Below, piece after piece: positions 35,152 to 45,181 of a stretch of DNA of 64,000 nucleotides. Position numbers and translations under genes: made by a program. This stretch comes from Isoetes taiwanensis. Its lineage: Eukaryota > Streptophyta > Lycopodiopsida > Isoetales > Isoetaceae. Where the stretch lies: contig JAJEKV010000005.1 in assembly GCA_021234155.1 (NCBI GenBank), positions 14,813,468-14,877,467 of the forward strand, given 5' to 3'. The first letter of the stretch is position 1. Every line of letters starts with the position of its first letter. The notes under the pieces were generated by a model. That model was not told the origin of the DNA. It was given only the letters and a program-made list of their open reading frames with translations, and made no database searches.

Positions 35152-37065
35152 TTATTGTAATACCTCGTGGATGAGAGAAGTGGTGAGGTCCTTGGGAAGA
35201 CCCATTACACTATCAAGAGAACCAACCTGTAAGTAACCAAAATATATATAAGCTTCGAAAAGAGGATCCAGAAAATTATGTAGTCTCTAAATTATGTGTT
35301 CCCTGCGCTCTCTTACCATTGCTTCTACTAATGGTGAGACAAGGGGGTGCTCAACCAAAAGACCCCCTGCCGCATAGAAAACTGAACCTTCCTTAATCTG
35401 TCAAGTGTGAAGATACTTAGTATATGCAGCCTAAAATTAATTGCCAAATCAAGTTACTTACCAACATCTCAACCACTTGTTTTGGTATAGGATGAAAATA
35501 GATCTGCAACATGACAGCAGTAAATGCTCTGAGCATTCCAAGTGACATACAATTTCACTAATACGCATAGAAAATACTATATTTACCTCAGCCTTATCTA
35601 TGCCACCTTTCCTTATGCCATTTTCCAAATTGACAGCAACAATTCCACTTATTGTGCTTGCTGGCGACCTGGAATATCCTGAAACTGAACCACGTCAGAT
35701 GGTGCAAAAATCCGATATCAGTTCAGACATTTAACTTTGACACCCTACAGACATTTTAACATAATACTCGACATAAATTCGTCTAGCATGGCTACAACTT
35801 CCAATACACATTCTATTATGAAGAAGGATTTCATATGTAAATCACAATTCGAGAACTCCCATGCTTCCTTTCCTTAATGCACAGCTAACAACATAACACT
35901 GTACCCTCGATAAACAGACGAGCTTCGTCCTCATCCAAGGGCTTCTCTCTTATGACACCTTCATGCAACACAACCTGGCAAACATAAGGGAATGACTGTT
36001 AGGAACGAGTCCGCGACCCAGAACAGTTTGTTTCTTGTCTACAAAGAGGACTTGACCTGATCTGCTGTGATTAGGACTGTTGGTTCCCCACCAAATGAAG
36101 TACCAAGCATCTTGAGCCTTTGCAAAATACAGTCAGCCTGTTTTGAGAAAGGCTCACTCACATTAAAACACCATATGCCCAAATAAAATGCCCTCCACTT
36201 CACATTCTATTTGCTATACATTAAGATGCTACACAAAGACGGAATCAGCCAACAAGATTAAGAGGCTTCACATTTTGAAAGAAACAACAATAAAGTGGAA
36301 TGCTTTTAAAAAATACACAGCTCAGATTTGTACTTTTAAACTTTTCTTCAATTTGGATAACTGGCTTCTCTTTTTTCGTAGAGGGTTCAAACAATAACCA
36401 TTCAAAACTTTTCCTCGTGCACTTTCAATTCGAATCCCTTTTTGTAGAGGCAATACATCCCATAAAGTATATAATCCATGCTCTTCTTTGACAACAAACC
36501 AAACAACAATTTTTCTAAACACATTTCATTATAACATACAAACAAAGCATATGATACATTATCTCAAATGAAACAAACATATGCATACTTCCACACTCAT
36601 CAGAGACATTGTTGAAGGCCAATGAATGTAAGTTAAGACCGAACGGCATGGATAAATCCCTCCTTTCTGCTCTGCAGTGAGGCCAAGAAAAGAACTTGTG
36701 CTCGTAAAGAAATTACGTACTATTAACCTTTGCTTCTGCGAGTGCCATTACAAGATCTTCTGGATTGTCTTTTCTTATAGAACGCTCGTCAATATCTGCA
36801 CTCTGCAATTACCATAGAACGCCAAACACGTCAAGGCCAAGGTTTGGTGGGAAAGAGACAATTATACTACCATGACAGTAAATTCATATCCCATCTCTTT
36901 TAAGATGCCTTGCCGCGTCTTTGATGAAGAACCCAAGATTACCTTCATAGACATGCATATTACATAATTAGATCCAGAACATTAAATTACTGAGACACAA
37001 AGGAACACAAGTTTAAATCATGTGTTCCTTACCCTGGGGGTTAGTGACATAGGCATTCCTGCCAT
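35152..37065 (-). CDS. Maf-like nucleoside triphosphate pyrophosphatase, nine exons
   Basis: The nine exons are, in reading order: 37033-37065, 36871-36942, 36728-36802, 36057-36137, 35905-35974, 35587-35678, 35462-35503, 35317-35397 and 35152-35226. All join in frame at GT...AG introns and total 621 bases, 206 residues plus TAA. Motifs in order are VILGSSSKTRQGIL (Maf signature S-S-R, here SSSKTR), SADIDERSIRKDNPEDLVMA, VLITADQVV (catalytic-loop Asp), EGVIREKPLDEDEARLFIEG, AVNLENGIRKGGIDKAEIYF, AAGGLLVEHPLVSPLVEAM and GSLDSVMGLPKDL. Maf proteins hydrolyse nucleotides, including non-canonical ones, to monophosphates. The length (about 200 aa) is normal. The ATG at 37065 is the first in frame with exon 2. 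This is the only gene here with no break. Confidence 0.92.
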
Positions 37066-37575
37066 GATAATCAGCTGCTTTTATGTCGTAAAACAAGCCC
37101 TCAAAGCTCATTCAAAGCACAGAATGTAACTTGTTCTTCAACAATCAGAAGCAGTCTCCAACCCTAACTACGGCTAGAAAATTTATTCCTTTAAAAAATG
37201 TGAAGAGAAGTCCATGGTCTGTCAATCTCAGATCTTCAAGAATCTGCAAGAATATTTCACTACAAAACATCATTGCTCTTAAATCCACAAAAAAACTCAC
37301 TAAACAGCAGATCACCCTCTCAGAGGGCAATCCAATGAAGCATACAAGAAGACTATCCTCCTTAAAAGGGATTCGCTAAATAGTAGTCGAATTCCTAATA
37401 GTATATCATCCTTAACACGGTCGTTCTTATAGAATGTGCCAATCCTTGCTTAATAAAACATTTGCCAACTACCTTAATATTAAGGAAAAATTAAACACAC
37501 AAACAAAGGGTAAAAGCAAGCCCAATTTCTGCCAAAATGGATCTATGGCAATTTAATAAGAAATAATAATAACTG

Positions 37576-38306
37576 CCATGCAGGCACTTAGAATTAATCA
37601 GCTACAAGTTTTTGTTAGTGTACAAGATAATCAAGTAAACAAGTCTAGGTGCCTCAGAGAGAAGATTATTATATTCATCATCCCCAAAAGGATTCCGTTA
37701 ATAGTTCGATACATAAGTGATCATCATTGGCACAGCCAATCCCATAGGTGTCTGTCTTGTGCAGCAGAAGTTTCCCAGGAAAAGGAAAAGGATTGTCGTC
37801 CCACGGGGCAAATCAATGAAGCCCACATGCCTCAAAGAGAAGACTATTTTCCTTAGAATGGATTCCCTTTTAATATGCAGGTATAGAATGTGTAAATGCG
37901 TACTAAGTAAAACATGTGTAGACTAGATAACAAATAAAAACTAAAAGCCAGTACCTCAGAAAAAAGGTTATTCTGCCCTTTTCTGCTATAAAGTATTTCC
38001 TAAAGCAATTCAATACAAATCAGCGCTGGCATGCAGGCACCTTAAAATCTGACTATATATAATTGATAAAAAGTTTTTGCTAGTGCACAAACTAATCATA
38101 ATCAAGGTCTATGTGCCTCAGAGAGAAGATAATTCTATTCATCGTCCTTAAAAAAGACTCCATTAGCAGTTCGATACATGAGTAATCATCATTGGCACAG
38201 TCAATCCTACAGACTTGTATTAAAATAAGGGCAGCAGAAGTTCCCTAGAGAAAGGAAACAATTGCCCTCCCAAGGTGGCAATCCAATAAAGCCTACATGC
38301 CTCAAA
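37576..38306. repeat. tandem direct repeat upstream of Maf-like gene
   Basis: The blocks 37576-37855 and 38032-38306 are diverged copies about 456 bases apart. Shared words include ATGCAGGCAC, AGTTTTTG(T/C)TAGTG, GTGCCTCAGAGAGAAGAT, AGTTCGATACAT, ATCATCATTGGCACAG and CAGCAGAAGTT. Fainter echoes lie at 37290-37380 and 39380-39450. No coding potential is evident. If the Maf-like gene has a longer 5' untranslated region, this would be in or near its promoter. Confidence 0.75.
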
Positions 38307-38309
38307 GGT

Positions 38310-40419
38310 GGCTAAACTAGCAATCTTAGAAACCTATTCTATTCACGATCTTGTACAGCATATTTAAAATTTTGATCAATTTGCACATCATCAATCCAAT
38401 AACCCATCTGCAATTGTGAAGCAGGACACATATAGCCACAGATGGTCCCAAAATATGCACTCAACAAATGCAGTGATCAATCATTAAAGATGTGCAAAAA
38501 CTGGCCAGCTTTGCAGTTCGCAAGCACAAATGTGGTTGACCGATGTGACGCCCACTGCACATTGTTCTAAGTAATTGTATAAAGTAACAATTATAAAGGG
38601 AGACAACCTTAAGACAAATGATTCTGCTGGCAGCCTAAGTTTGTGCAGCCATGGCAATCCAAAAGGTGCCTAAAACAGTGTATGCTCGCTGAGATCAATC
38701 TGTTGCCAATAACCCAATCTTGTGTACCCAATAACGTCTTCCATTATTTTGTTCAAAGTTTCTGCATCTTATGCAAATCATATATGAAGGTTAAGGCTAT
38801 ACCAGTTATGTAATCAATTTTAGTCCAACATGAGCATTAATAAATCTAAAATGCAAACGAAGTGCAAGTAGCTTTATGCAAGAGCCATAAGGCAGAAAAC
38901 ATGCTAGAGCCCACGCATATGCTGCTACCGTATCATAGCATTTCCATCACTGTTACAAATTTTCTTATTCCAAATAGTAGTTTAGTTTTAAAGAGAAACC
39001 AGCCTGGGAACTATTTCATACTGCAAGGAAAATAAAGTGCAGCATACAGACATGTAGAGCAAGTCCTCTGCTATGCATTTCTTATGTTGAACTGATCTTA
39101 AAAGGCTGAAAACAACTCGCAATAAGAAGTTTAAGGTCATCCATAGGCGTGATTGTTTAGATTTACTAGAAGCTTGATTGTTCATAATCTTACAAAGGAT
39201 CCAATTAGAAAACAGTATTATAAAGTGACATTGGCACTAAACCCCACATGAAACACGTTAAAAATGTTAACCTTAACTTTGTGCCTCTGCTACAAAAAAT
39301 TAAAGCAAAGGTGTCTCTTTCCCGTTCCAAACCTGGAGAAGACAATAACAAGTCATGCAATTTTCAGATGGAGATAAGGACTCCTCAAAGCTAAAAAGAA
39401 GCTGGTTTTCCCTAAATCACGAAATGGCATCCCAATGAAATTTAAGCCTGCCTTGTCCTTTTCCTCTTTTTATTTTAGCTAACAGTGCTCTGACAGCTTA
39501 TAAAACATCATACACAGAGAACAGAGTGGTCTCTTCCCGTGATGCAAATAACGGCTTAATGAGAATTCTGTTATCCATTGCATATCTTGTGTGAAAATAG
39601 AGGGAGGCCAATTACATTCTCAGATTGCAAGAATAAGCTAATGACTCTTAAGAATATATAAAAAAAAAAGGAGGGGGCTGATGAAAGTTACAACCGCTTT
39701 CTTTTGCTCCATGTACCATGTTTGTACTTAGGAAACCTGATATTCTCTGATACAAGCCAGATTGCAAATACAAATGAAAATATTTGTTGCAGCAAACTCT
39801 GTAGCTTATGTGTGCTTATACATTACATAAATCTAAGCTTCAAGTGATGTAGTAAAAGAATTGACGGGAAAATTTAGGAACCCTAAATGGGGAGCACATT
39901 ACTACCTTGAACGCCTAGACGAGGTGCGAAAGCAGCCACTGAGCAGCCATCATTCAGAATCGATGCATAGATCAAAATCGGCGGCAAAAAGGCAGATCAG
40001 AAATGTAATCAGCCGCAGACCTATAAAATGTATGCCTCTAGGGTTTCTCAAGGGTTTCTTTCTTTAGACAGGGAGGCTTTAGCTTCCTTTCTTTCTTGTT
40101 TGATGGAATATTTCCGTCTCAAGAAAAAACCTGAGAGCACCACGTGTACTTCAAAAATATAGTTAAAAAAAATTAAAAGGAGTGACTGCGTGACGTCATG
40201 ATTACGACCATTACAATCGGATTTGGATCTGAGCAATTGCATCGATTTATAAGAAGGATGCGGGTCTGCTGGGTCTGCTATGATCTCAAGTTCGTACACT
40301 AGGCTACGATCCTGGAATATTTGCATGGAATATTTGGCATTAAATGTTAGATCTTGTGCAGTTTGAGGATTGGCCGAGTGCTTCTATAAATTTCGGATGT
40401 CTGTGATGGGTTCGATGCC
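38310..40419. other. unassigned, between Maf-like gene and the 40.4 kb gene
   Basis: No exon or transposon is recognised. The stretch separates two divergently transcribed genes, so it should contain both promoters. No clear TATA box was assigned. The only notable feature is a poly(A) run at 39661. Confidence 0.4.
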
Positions 40420-40914
40420 ATGGCTTCCAAGAAGGGAAAATTTGTTGAGTGCATTGTTGAGCATGTGGAAGACTACCTTCCAGTGCCCAAAAGACTTCGA
40501 ATTGATTTGCTGGTAATGGTCGATGGGTGGATTGTATGTGACGATGAGCAGGGGGGAGCCCATGACGACGTAGACCACCATAGTGACAACAATGGCAATA
40601 TGGAGAGAGTTAGCATTGCTAAGATAGGAGATTGTTCTCATACCTCTATTCTTGAGGCAACAGAAGACCCATTGGATGGTTTGATTTTCCCTGAACTTGT
40701 TTTCGACTTGCCTGATCAGGTAGCATCTTTTGAATTGGTTAACGCTGTGGAGGAGAATCCGGAACATGGCCTCCTGCCATACTTATTAGGGTATGATAAC
40801 GTTTTAGTTTGTAACAGTTGCCTCTGTTTTGTTGTTGATGACGAGGTAGACGAGTTTGGTTACTGTAAACTTTGCATCAAAAACCCAGTAAAGTTTCGGG
40901 TTATGGAGTGCTGA
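40420..40914 (+). CDS. hypothetical protein, 164 aa, Cys-rich C-terminus
   Basis: A single open frame of 164 codons starts in a strong plant initiation context (GCCATGGC) and ends with TGA at 40912-40914. The N-terminus is basic (MASKKGKFVECIVEHVEDYL). The middle is acidic, rich in Asp/His. The C-terminus holds CNSCLC, 13 residues and CKLC, a pair of CxxC-type motifs that could bind zinc. I do not recognise the family, and no signal peptide or membrane segment is apparent. The retrotransposon B insertion begins 89 bases after the stop, so it would lie in the 3' untranslated region or just beyond. The clean frame and start context support a real gene, but with no homologue the call is moderate. 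Confidence 0.5.
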   Translation: MASKKGKFVECIVEHVEDYLPVPKRLRIDLLVMVDGWIVCDDEQGGAHDDVDHHSDNNGNMERVSIAKIGDCSHTSILEATEDPLDGLIFPELVFDLPDQVASFELVNAVEENPEHGLLPYLLGYDNVLVCNSCLCFVVDDEVDEFGYCKLCIKNPVKFRVMEC

Positions 40915-41003
40915 AGGTTTGTGTCTTGCAAATTACCTGTCTGAATTGTAATGTGACCCTGATTTCTTACTGTAACATGCAAGTATAACGTGCAGGTGGC
41001 GAA

Positions 41004-42646
41004 TGTGACGTTCGGGGCGATTATACGGTCCGGGGCGTATCGCATCTTACCTCGTCGCAGCATTACCGCCACTCCGCCCGGCGTGTACGCTAACGTGTAG
41101 CCAGGTGAGTAGCCCTAGAGGGCAACTTGCCAGAAATATGGGCAACTATTAATGTGCACATTTTCCAATGTACACATTAATGTGGGCACATATTTCCATG
41201 TGGACACTTCATGCCAAGTGGGCCACACCCATAGGTGCAATTAATGTGCACATTTTCCAATGTACACATTAATGTGGGCACACATTTCCATGTGGGCACA
41301 TTTTGCCACCTAGCCATTAAAGGCAAGTGGGCCCATTCCCAATTATCCCACATGCCTAAAGGGGATAATTGGAAACCCTAGCCAACCCCTTGTCTATTAA
41401 AGGAGAGAAACCCTAACTTGCCCAATTTTCGTTTCTAGGGTTTTAGAACTCTGTTTTGGCTGCCTCAGCCTAAAACCGCATCGAACTGCTTTGAGAGAAT
41501 TGCATCATTAGTTTCCCTTGATTGGCGTTTGTGAGGATGGTCGAGCTTTCAGTCGGGGAGGAGCCACTCAAGGATCGGTATTTGGCGGTTAGATAGTCTA
41601 AACCCTATTTAGGTCATAGAATGATAGGTTTAGCCTATTAAATTGCCCATAACACCTTCTAGATCTCTAGATACCGGCCTCTAACTAAAGAACCTAACTC
41701 TATGATGTAGATTAGATATAGTTCTTTAGTTCTTATGAAAGTATGTGGATGATGTTTCTCTATGAACTCCTTGTATTGGGAAGGGGGTAGAGACCTAGAG
41801 CTTGGTAGTAGATGCTCCTAGAGTAGCCTCTCTAGCACACTATAGATTCGGCACTGTGCCAAGAACCACACACGGTTGTGGGTGAAGGGGCAGGCCCGGC
41901 TTAGAAGGAGGTTAGGTGTTTACGACTCTTGAGCGATCCCTATGGTGTGTTAGTGCTCAGGGGGATCATTGTGACTAGGTCTAATGCCTTGCCCGAGTGC
42001 GGGTAAAGGCATGGGCTCGACACCCGTGGGGTGGGGTTCACCTTCCAATGGGTTCAAGTCGAATACGGGCAGTGGCCCTCTAGTCACCTTGAGTCAGTAT
42101 GTAGACCTCTGGAGGAAGTGATTCCTACCTGCCCCATCGGGCGGGGAGATGAAACCCGGGAATAGCCCTTTGGCTATGCATCCGTGAACTCTGATCGAGT
42201 CCCAACACTTTTCACCTACTACGCAAAGTGTGCGCTGAGGGGGGCGGATGGAGCGGACAACCCTATGCCATGTTCATATGCCAGCCAAATCCATTGCCAT
42301 GAATTCTGTCTGCAATGAACTCTGGATACCCAAGCCGTCAGTCATCCCCTTGAGTATGAACCTTGGGTAGAGCTCCCCATATGTATTGTGCTCACCTTGT
42401 TTATGCAGATGTGATGGACCACCCTTGGAGGTGGATATGTGCTTATGCTATATACTGACATGTATGTTTACGCTTCATGACTAGGTAGAACCGAGGAGGC
42501 GGGGTAAATGACCCTTCACTCTTCCCCTTCGGACCCGAATCCGCGGTTGCGGTGTTATGTGGAGGGCCATTATCGGCATGGCGGTATGGGGATGAACTCC
42601 TGTTTGTTTACGGTGAGTGCACCGTATACGAGTAGGGGACGTCACA
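41004..42646 (+). repeat. element B, 5' LTR
   Basis: A 1643-base LTR with TG...CA ends. Near its start a roughly 95-base block is duplicated (41146-41200 and 41241-41295). Each copy has AATTAATGTGCACATTTTCC and AATGTACACATTAATGTGGG, so it is internally palindromic. The element A LTRs have only one degenerate equivalent (ATTAATGTGCACATGTGCAC). A TCTATTAAAGG word at about 41393 may be the promoter TATA-like box, followed by a TTTCTAGGGTTTTAG segment. Confidence 0.9.
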
Positions 42647-42647
42647 G

Positions 42648-42661
42648 TGGTATCAGAGCAA
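42648..42661 (+). other. element B primer-binding site
   Basis: TGGTATCAGAGCA lies one base after the 5' LTR. This is the standard complement of the 3' end of plant initiator methionine tRNA, which primes minus-strand DNA synthesis. Confidence 0.92.
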
Positions 42662-42846
42662 TGTTCTTGGTGACCAAGAGCAAAAGCGACCATGTTCAGT
42701 AGTACTAACTTGATAGGATCCTTAAACCTCGAAAAATGGGAAATTTTTTTCTCATTTTTGTAGTTTTGCTAAGCTAGTAACCATTAAAATGAGCAGCGTA
42801 AAAATATTAAGAATTGATGAGCCAACCTTCCAAAAGTAGTAGGGTG

Positions 42847-43192
42847 GTCTCACCGCGTCGCGCGGAGGGCGATTTTTTGAGATTCTCAAAATGGGTGGCG
42901 CATAACGATGTGAGAACATTCGTAAACGCTTAAAAGTCATAAATCACGATAAAATAAATTGATAAATCTAAAAATTAAGCTAAGAATCATTAGAATTGGC
43001 ATGTTACATGTTTTAAAAGTACAAAACTTAGTAGTGGGTCCCACCATGTCTCACACGTCGCGCCGGGACAGATTTTGAGATTCTCAAAATGCGGGCTGGC
43101 ATATGTGAACTTTGCTTAATTAGGGGTTTTAGATGTTTAAGCAACCCAAAAGGTAGTTTAAAAGTTGACCTAAAATTGACCCCTATAAATAG
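42847..43192 (+). promoter_or_regulatory. element B internal module 1 (paired palindromes plus TATA box)
   Basis: Two copies of an imperfect palindrome, 42847-42917 and 43048-43110, have outer arms of GTCTCAC and GTGAGAAC/GTGAAC type and a core TTTTGAGATTCTCAAAA. They are followed by CTATAAATAG at 43183-43192, about 100 bases before the ORF1 ATG (43290). The layout recurs before ORF2 and in element A. It is read as a likely internal promoter from sequence pattern alone. Confidence 0.5.
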
Positions 43193-43289
43193 ACCTAGAC
43201 CCCTCCCATTTCCACGTTCCTTCCTTAGAAAAATTGCTCGTCGTGTCAGCCAAGGCGATCTTTGCTTAGCTCCGTCGGCGAAGCGACAA

Positions 43290-44270
43290 ATGATAGCCCG
43301 CACAAAGCGGTACTGCAAGGAAGCCTCGCCAAAGCGAATCATCCGGCGCCCGTAATCTCGGCCTCTTCGGAAGGGTCCTACAAAACGCCTTTGGGGAAGG
43401 CGATTCCTCTTCGGCGAAGATGCAGGATCGGATCGGGCGACCACACCGAGATCATAGGCGGCAAGCCGGCGGACATCATGCATCAAATCTTAGAGGACAT
43501 CGCAATGAGGAGGAGAGGACGAGGCGAGCGAAGGGAGCGCACAGGCGACCAATAGCCGAGAGCAAGGGAGAGAAGAGCAGCCAGTCCCGGCTCACCGGAT
43601 GAAGAAGCCGTCTTGCACGCTTCATAAGCAAGTATGAAGCCAAAGAACGCCACGGAGCAGAGGACTAAGAGTCGGGGAAGACCCGACCCACCGGCCGGCC
43701 GGGCCAAAAAAGAAAGGCCAAAGCCATCAAAGGCAGCGGCAGAAAGTTGTGGAAGGTGCGGTTTGCGGCGGCGGTCCCGTAATCAATCGAACCATCGGCG
43801 AAGAGACCCGCCTTCCGCAAGCGACTCGGACCAAGACTACGTGCACCGCACACGGATGGAGCGAGTTCTGCCAAAACCCCCACCTGAGAAGGAAGTACCC
43901 CGCAGTAGCACAGAGCAGGAGGAGGCGGCGGTGGCGAAGCCCCCACCGTCCCGGCGTGGGATAGGGTCAAAGCCACGGCCCTGGCCGGGGAGGCATATGT
44001 GATAGACCGCCAAGGTCTATCGAAAGAGGATCAAGGAGCACAACGCTTACATGGCGAAGTGGGAGGCCTACAATGCCTATTACCAGGAGCACGGGGGGTG
44101 AGAACGATTGAAGGCGGACACCCCGAAGAGTCGGAAGACTCGAAGCCCCCTCCACCAAAGCCCAAGCCTCCCGAGCACCGGGGAAAGAAGCGGGCGGCAA
44201 GAAGAAGTTGGAGAAGCGAGGCCCTCAAAGGAAATCCGGCACTTCCGAGGAGAAGTTACGGACTCTTGAT
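43290..44270 (+). pseudogene. element B ORF1 (extra ORF after the 5' LTR), broken
   Basis: The ATG at 43290 reads MIARTKRYCKEASPKRIIRR, like the element A start MARTKQIKKGSRRQRN. Pieces then include GGKPADIMHQILEDIAMRRR and, near 44020, KEHNAYMAKWEAYNAYYQEH, which matches A's REHEAYMKKWEAYNKYYEEN. The remainder is Lys/Arg/Pro-rich and poorly conserved. Several shifts and stops interrupt it. The family is unknown; its position between LTR and gag and its conservation in both copies argue for a role in the element's life cycle. Confidence 0.6.
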
Positions 44271-44613
44271 TCCGGGCACCGTTTTCAGCGTTTGGTCCTT
44301 GAGGTTATGAGGAGATCTTTGTTTGTGCTTACAAGAAACTACGAGAAGCAAAAAATAGTGCAGCATTTTGAAGGTCGGCGGCTTTTGCGATTGCCGCGAA
44401 GAGGGTTACCCTCATGAGGCCGGGGACATGTATCTTGCCGAGGCACATCAAGGGGAGAAACGCCCTTGAGACTTTTGTAAATAGAAATTTTGTTAATATA
44501 AAAGAATTTTGTGGATAAATAATGTGTCTAATCTAGCTTAATTAAGTCAAGTTATAGAATTCTAGCTTTTGATTTGATAAAATTGGAGTTTTTAAGCAAA
44601 ATTGAGGCGATGT

Positions 44614-45067
44614 CTCTCACACGTCGCCGGGGCGATTTTGAGATTCTCAAAATCGGCTGGGCATAGCGTGTGAACCATATAAAAGTGCCCAAAACAGCTC
44701 CAAATCGACCAAATAAGGGGTCAATTGCGCCTAACTTTCGGCCGAGTTTAGTGGGATTACAGCCTTAAATCACCCAAATTGATTAAGTCTAGCCCAATTG
44801 GGACCCATGTCTCACCGCGTCGGCGCCCGGGACGAGGAAAATGAGATTCTCAAAATCGGTGCAGGCAACATGTGACACCTCGTGTCATTTTCTTCACCAA
44901 ATGATCTCCAAGTTGTTGCAATAGGTCCATTAGTTGTTCTTAGCATGCTCAAACCCTAGAAGTAGTCTTCAAACTTACAATTGCATCCTTTAATAGGTCG
45001 GAATCACCTAATCTCGATAAATTCTAGGTCATCCAAAAATTAGGGTTTCCCCATTTTCTATAAATAG
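44614..45067 (+). promoter_or_regulatory. element B internal module 2 (paired palindromes plus TATA box)
   Basis: Palindrome copies at 44614-44675 and 44809-44876 carry GAGATTCTCAAAA cores. They are followed by CTATAAATAG at 45058-45067, about 115 bases before the ORF2 ATG (45182). Spacing within the pair (about 195-200 bases) is the same as in module 1. The sequence between motifs and TATA box also resembles the matching part of element A. Confidence 0.5.
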
Positions 45068-45181
45068 GTCCATCATTTTTCATTTGACACCCCGCAAGTT
45101 TGCTCTCCCTTGCTTAGGCGATCTTCCGGCTCCACGAGGTGCTTACGCATTCGTTTGATACCCCCTTCCTTGCTAGATCAA

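Noticed and set aside
37065-37111. Alternative first codon at 37111 for the Maf-like gene (MSFEGLFYDIK...)
   Set aside because: With the donor at CAGG/GTAAGG this frame does not join exon 2 in phase, while the ATG at 37065 does.
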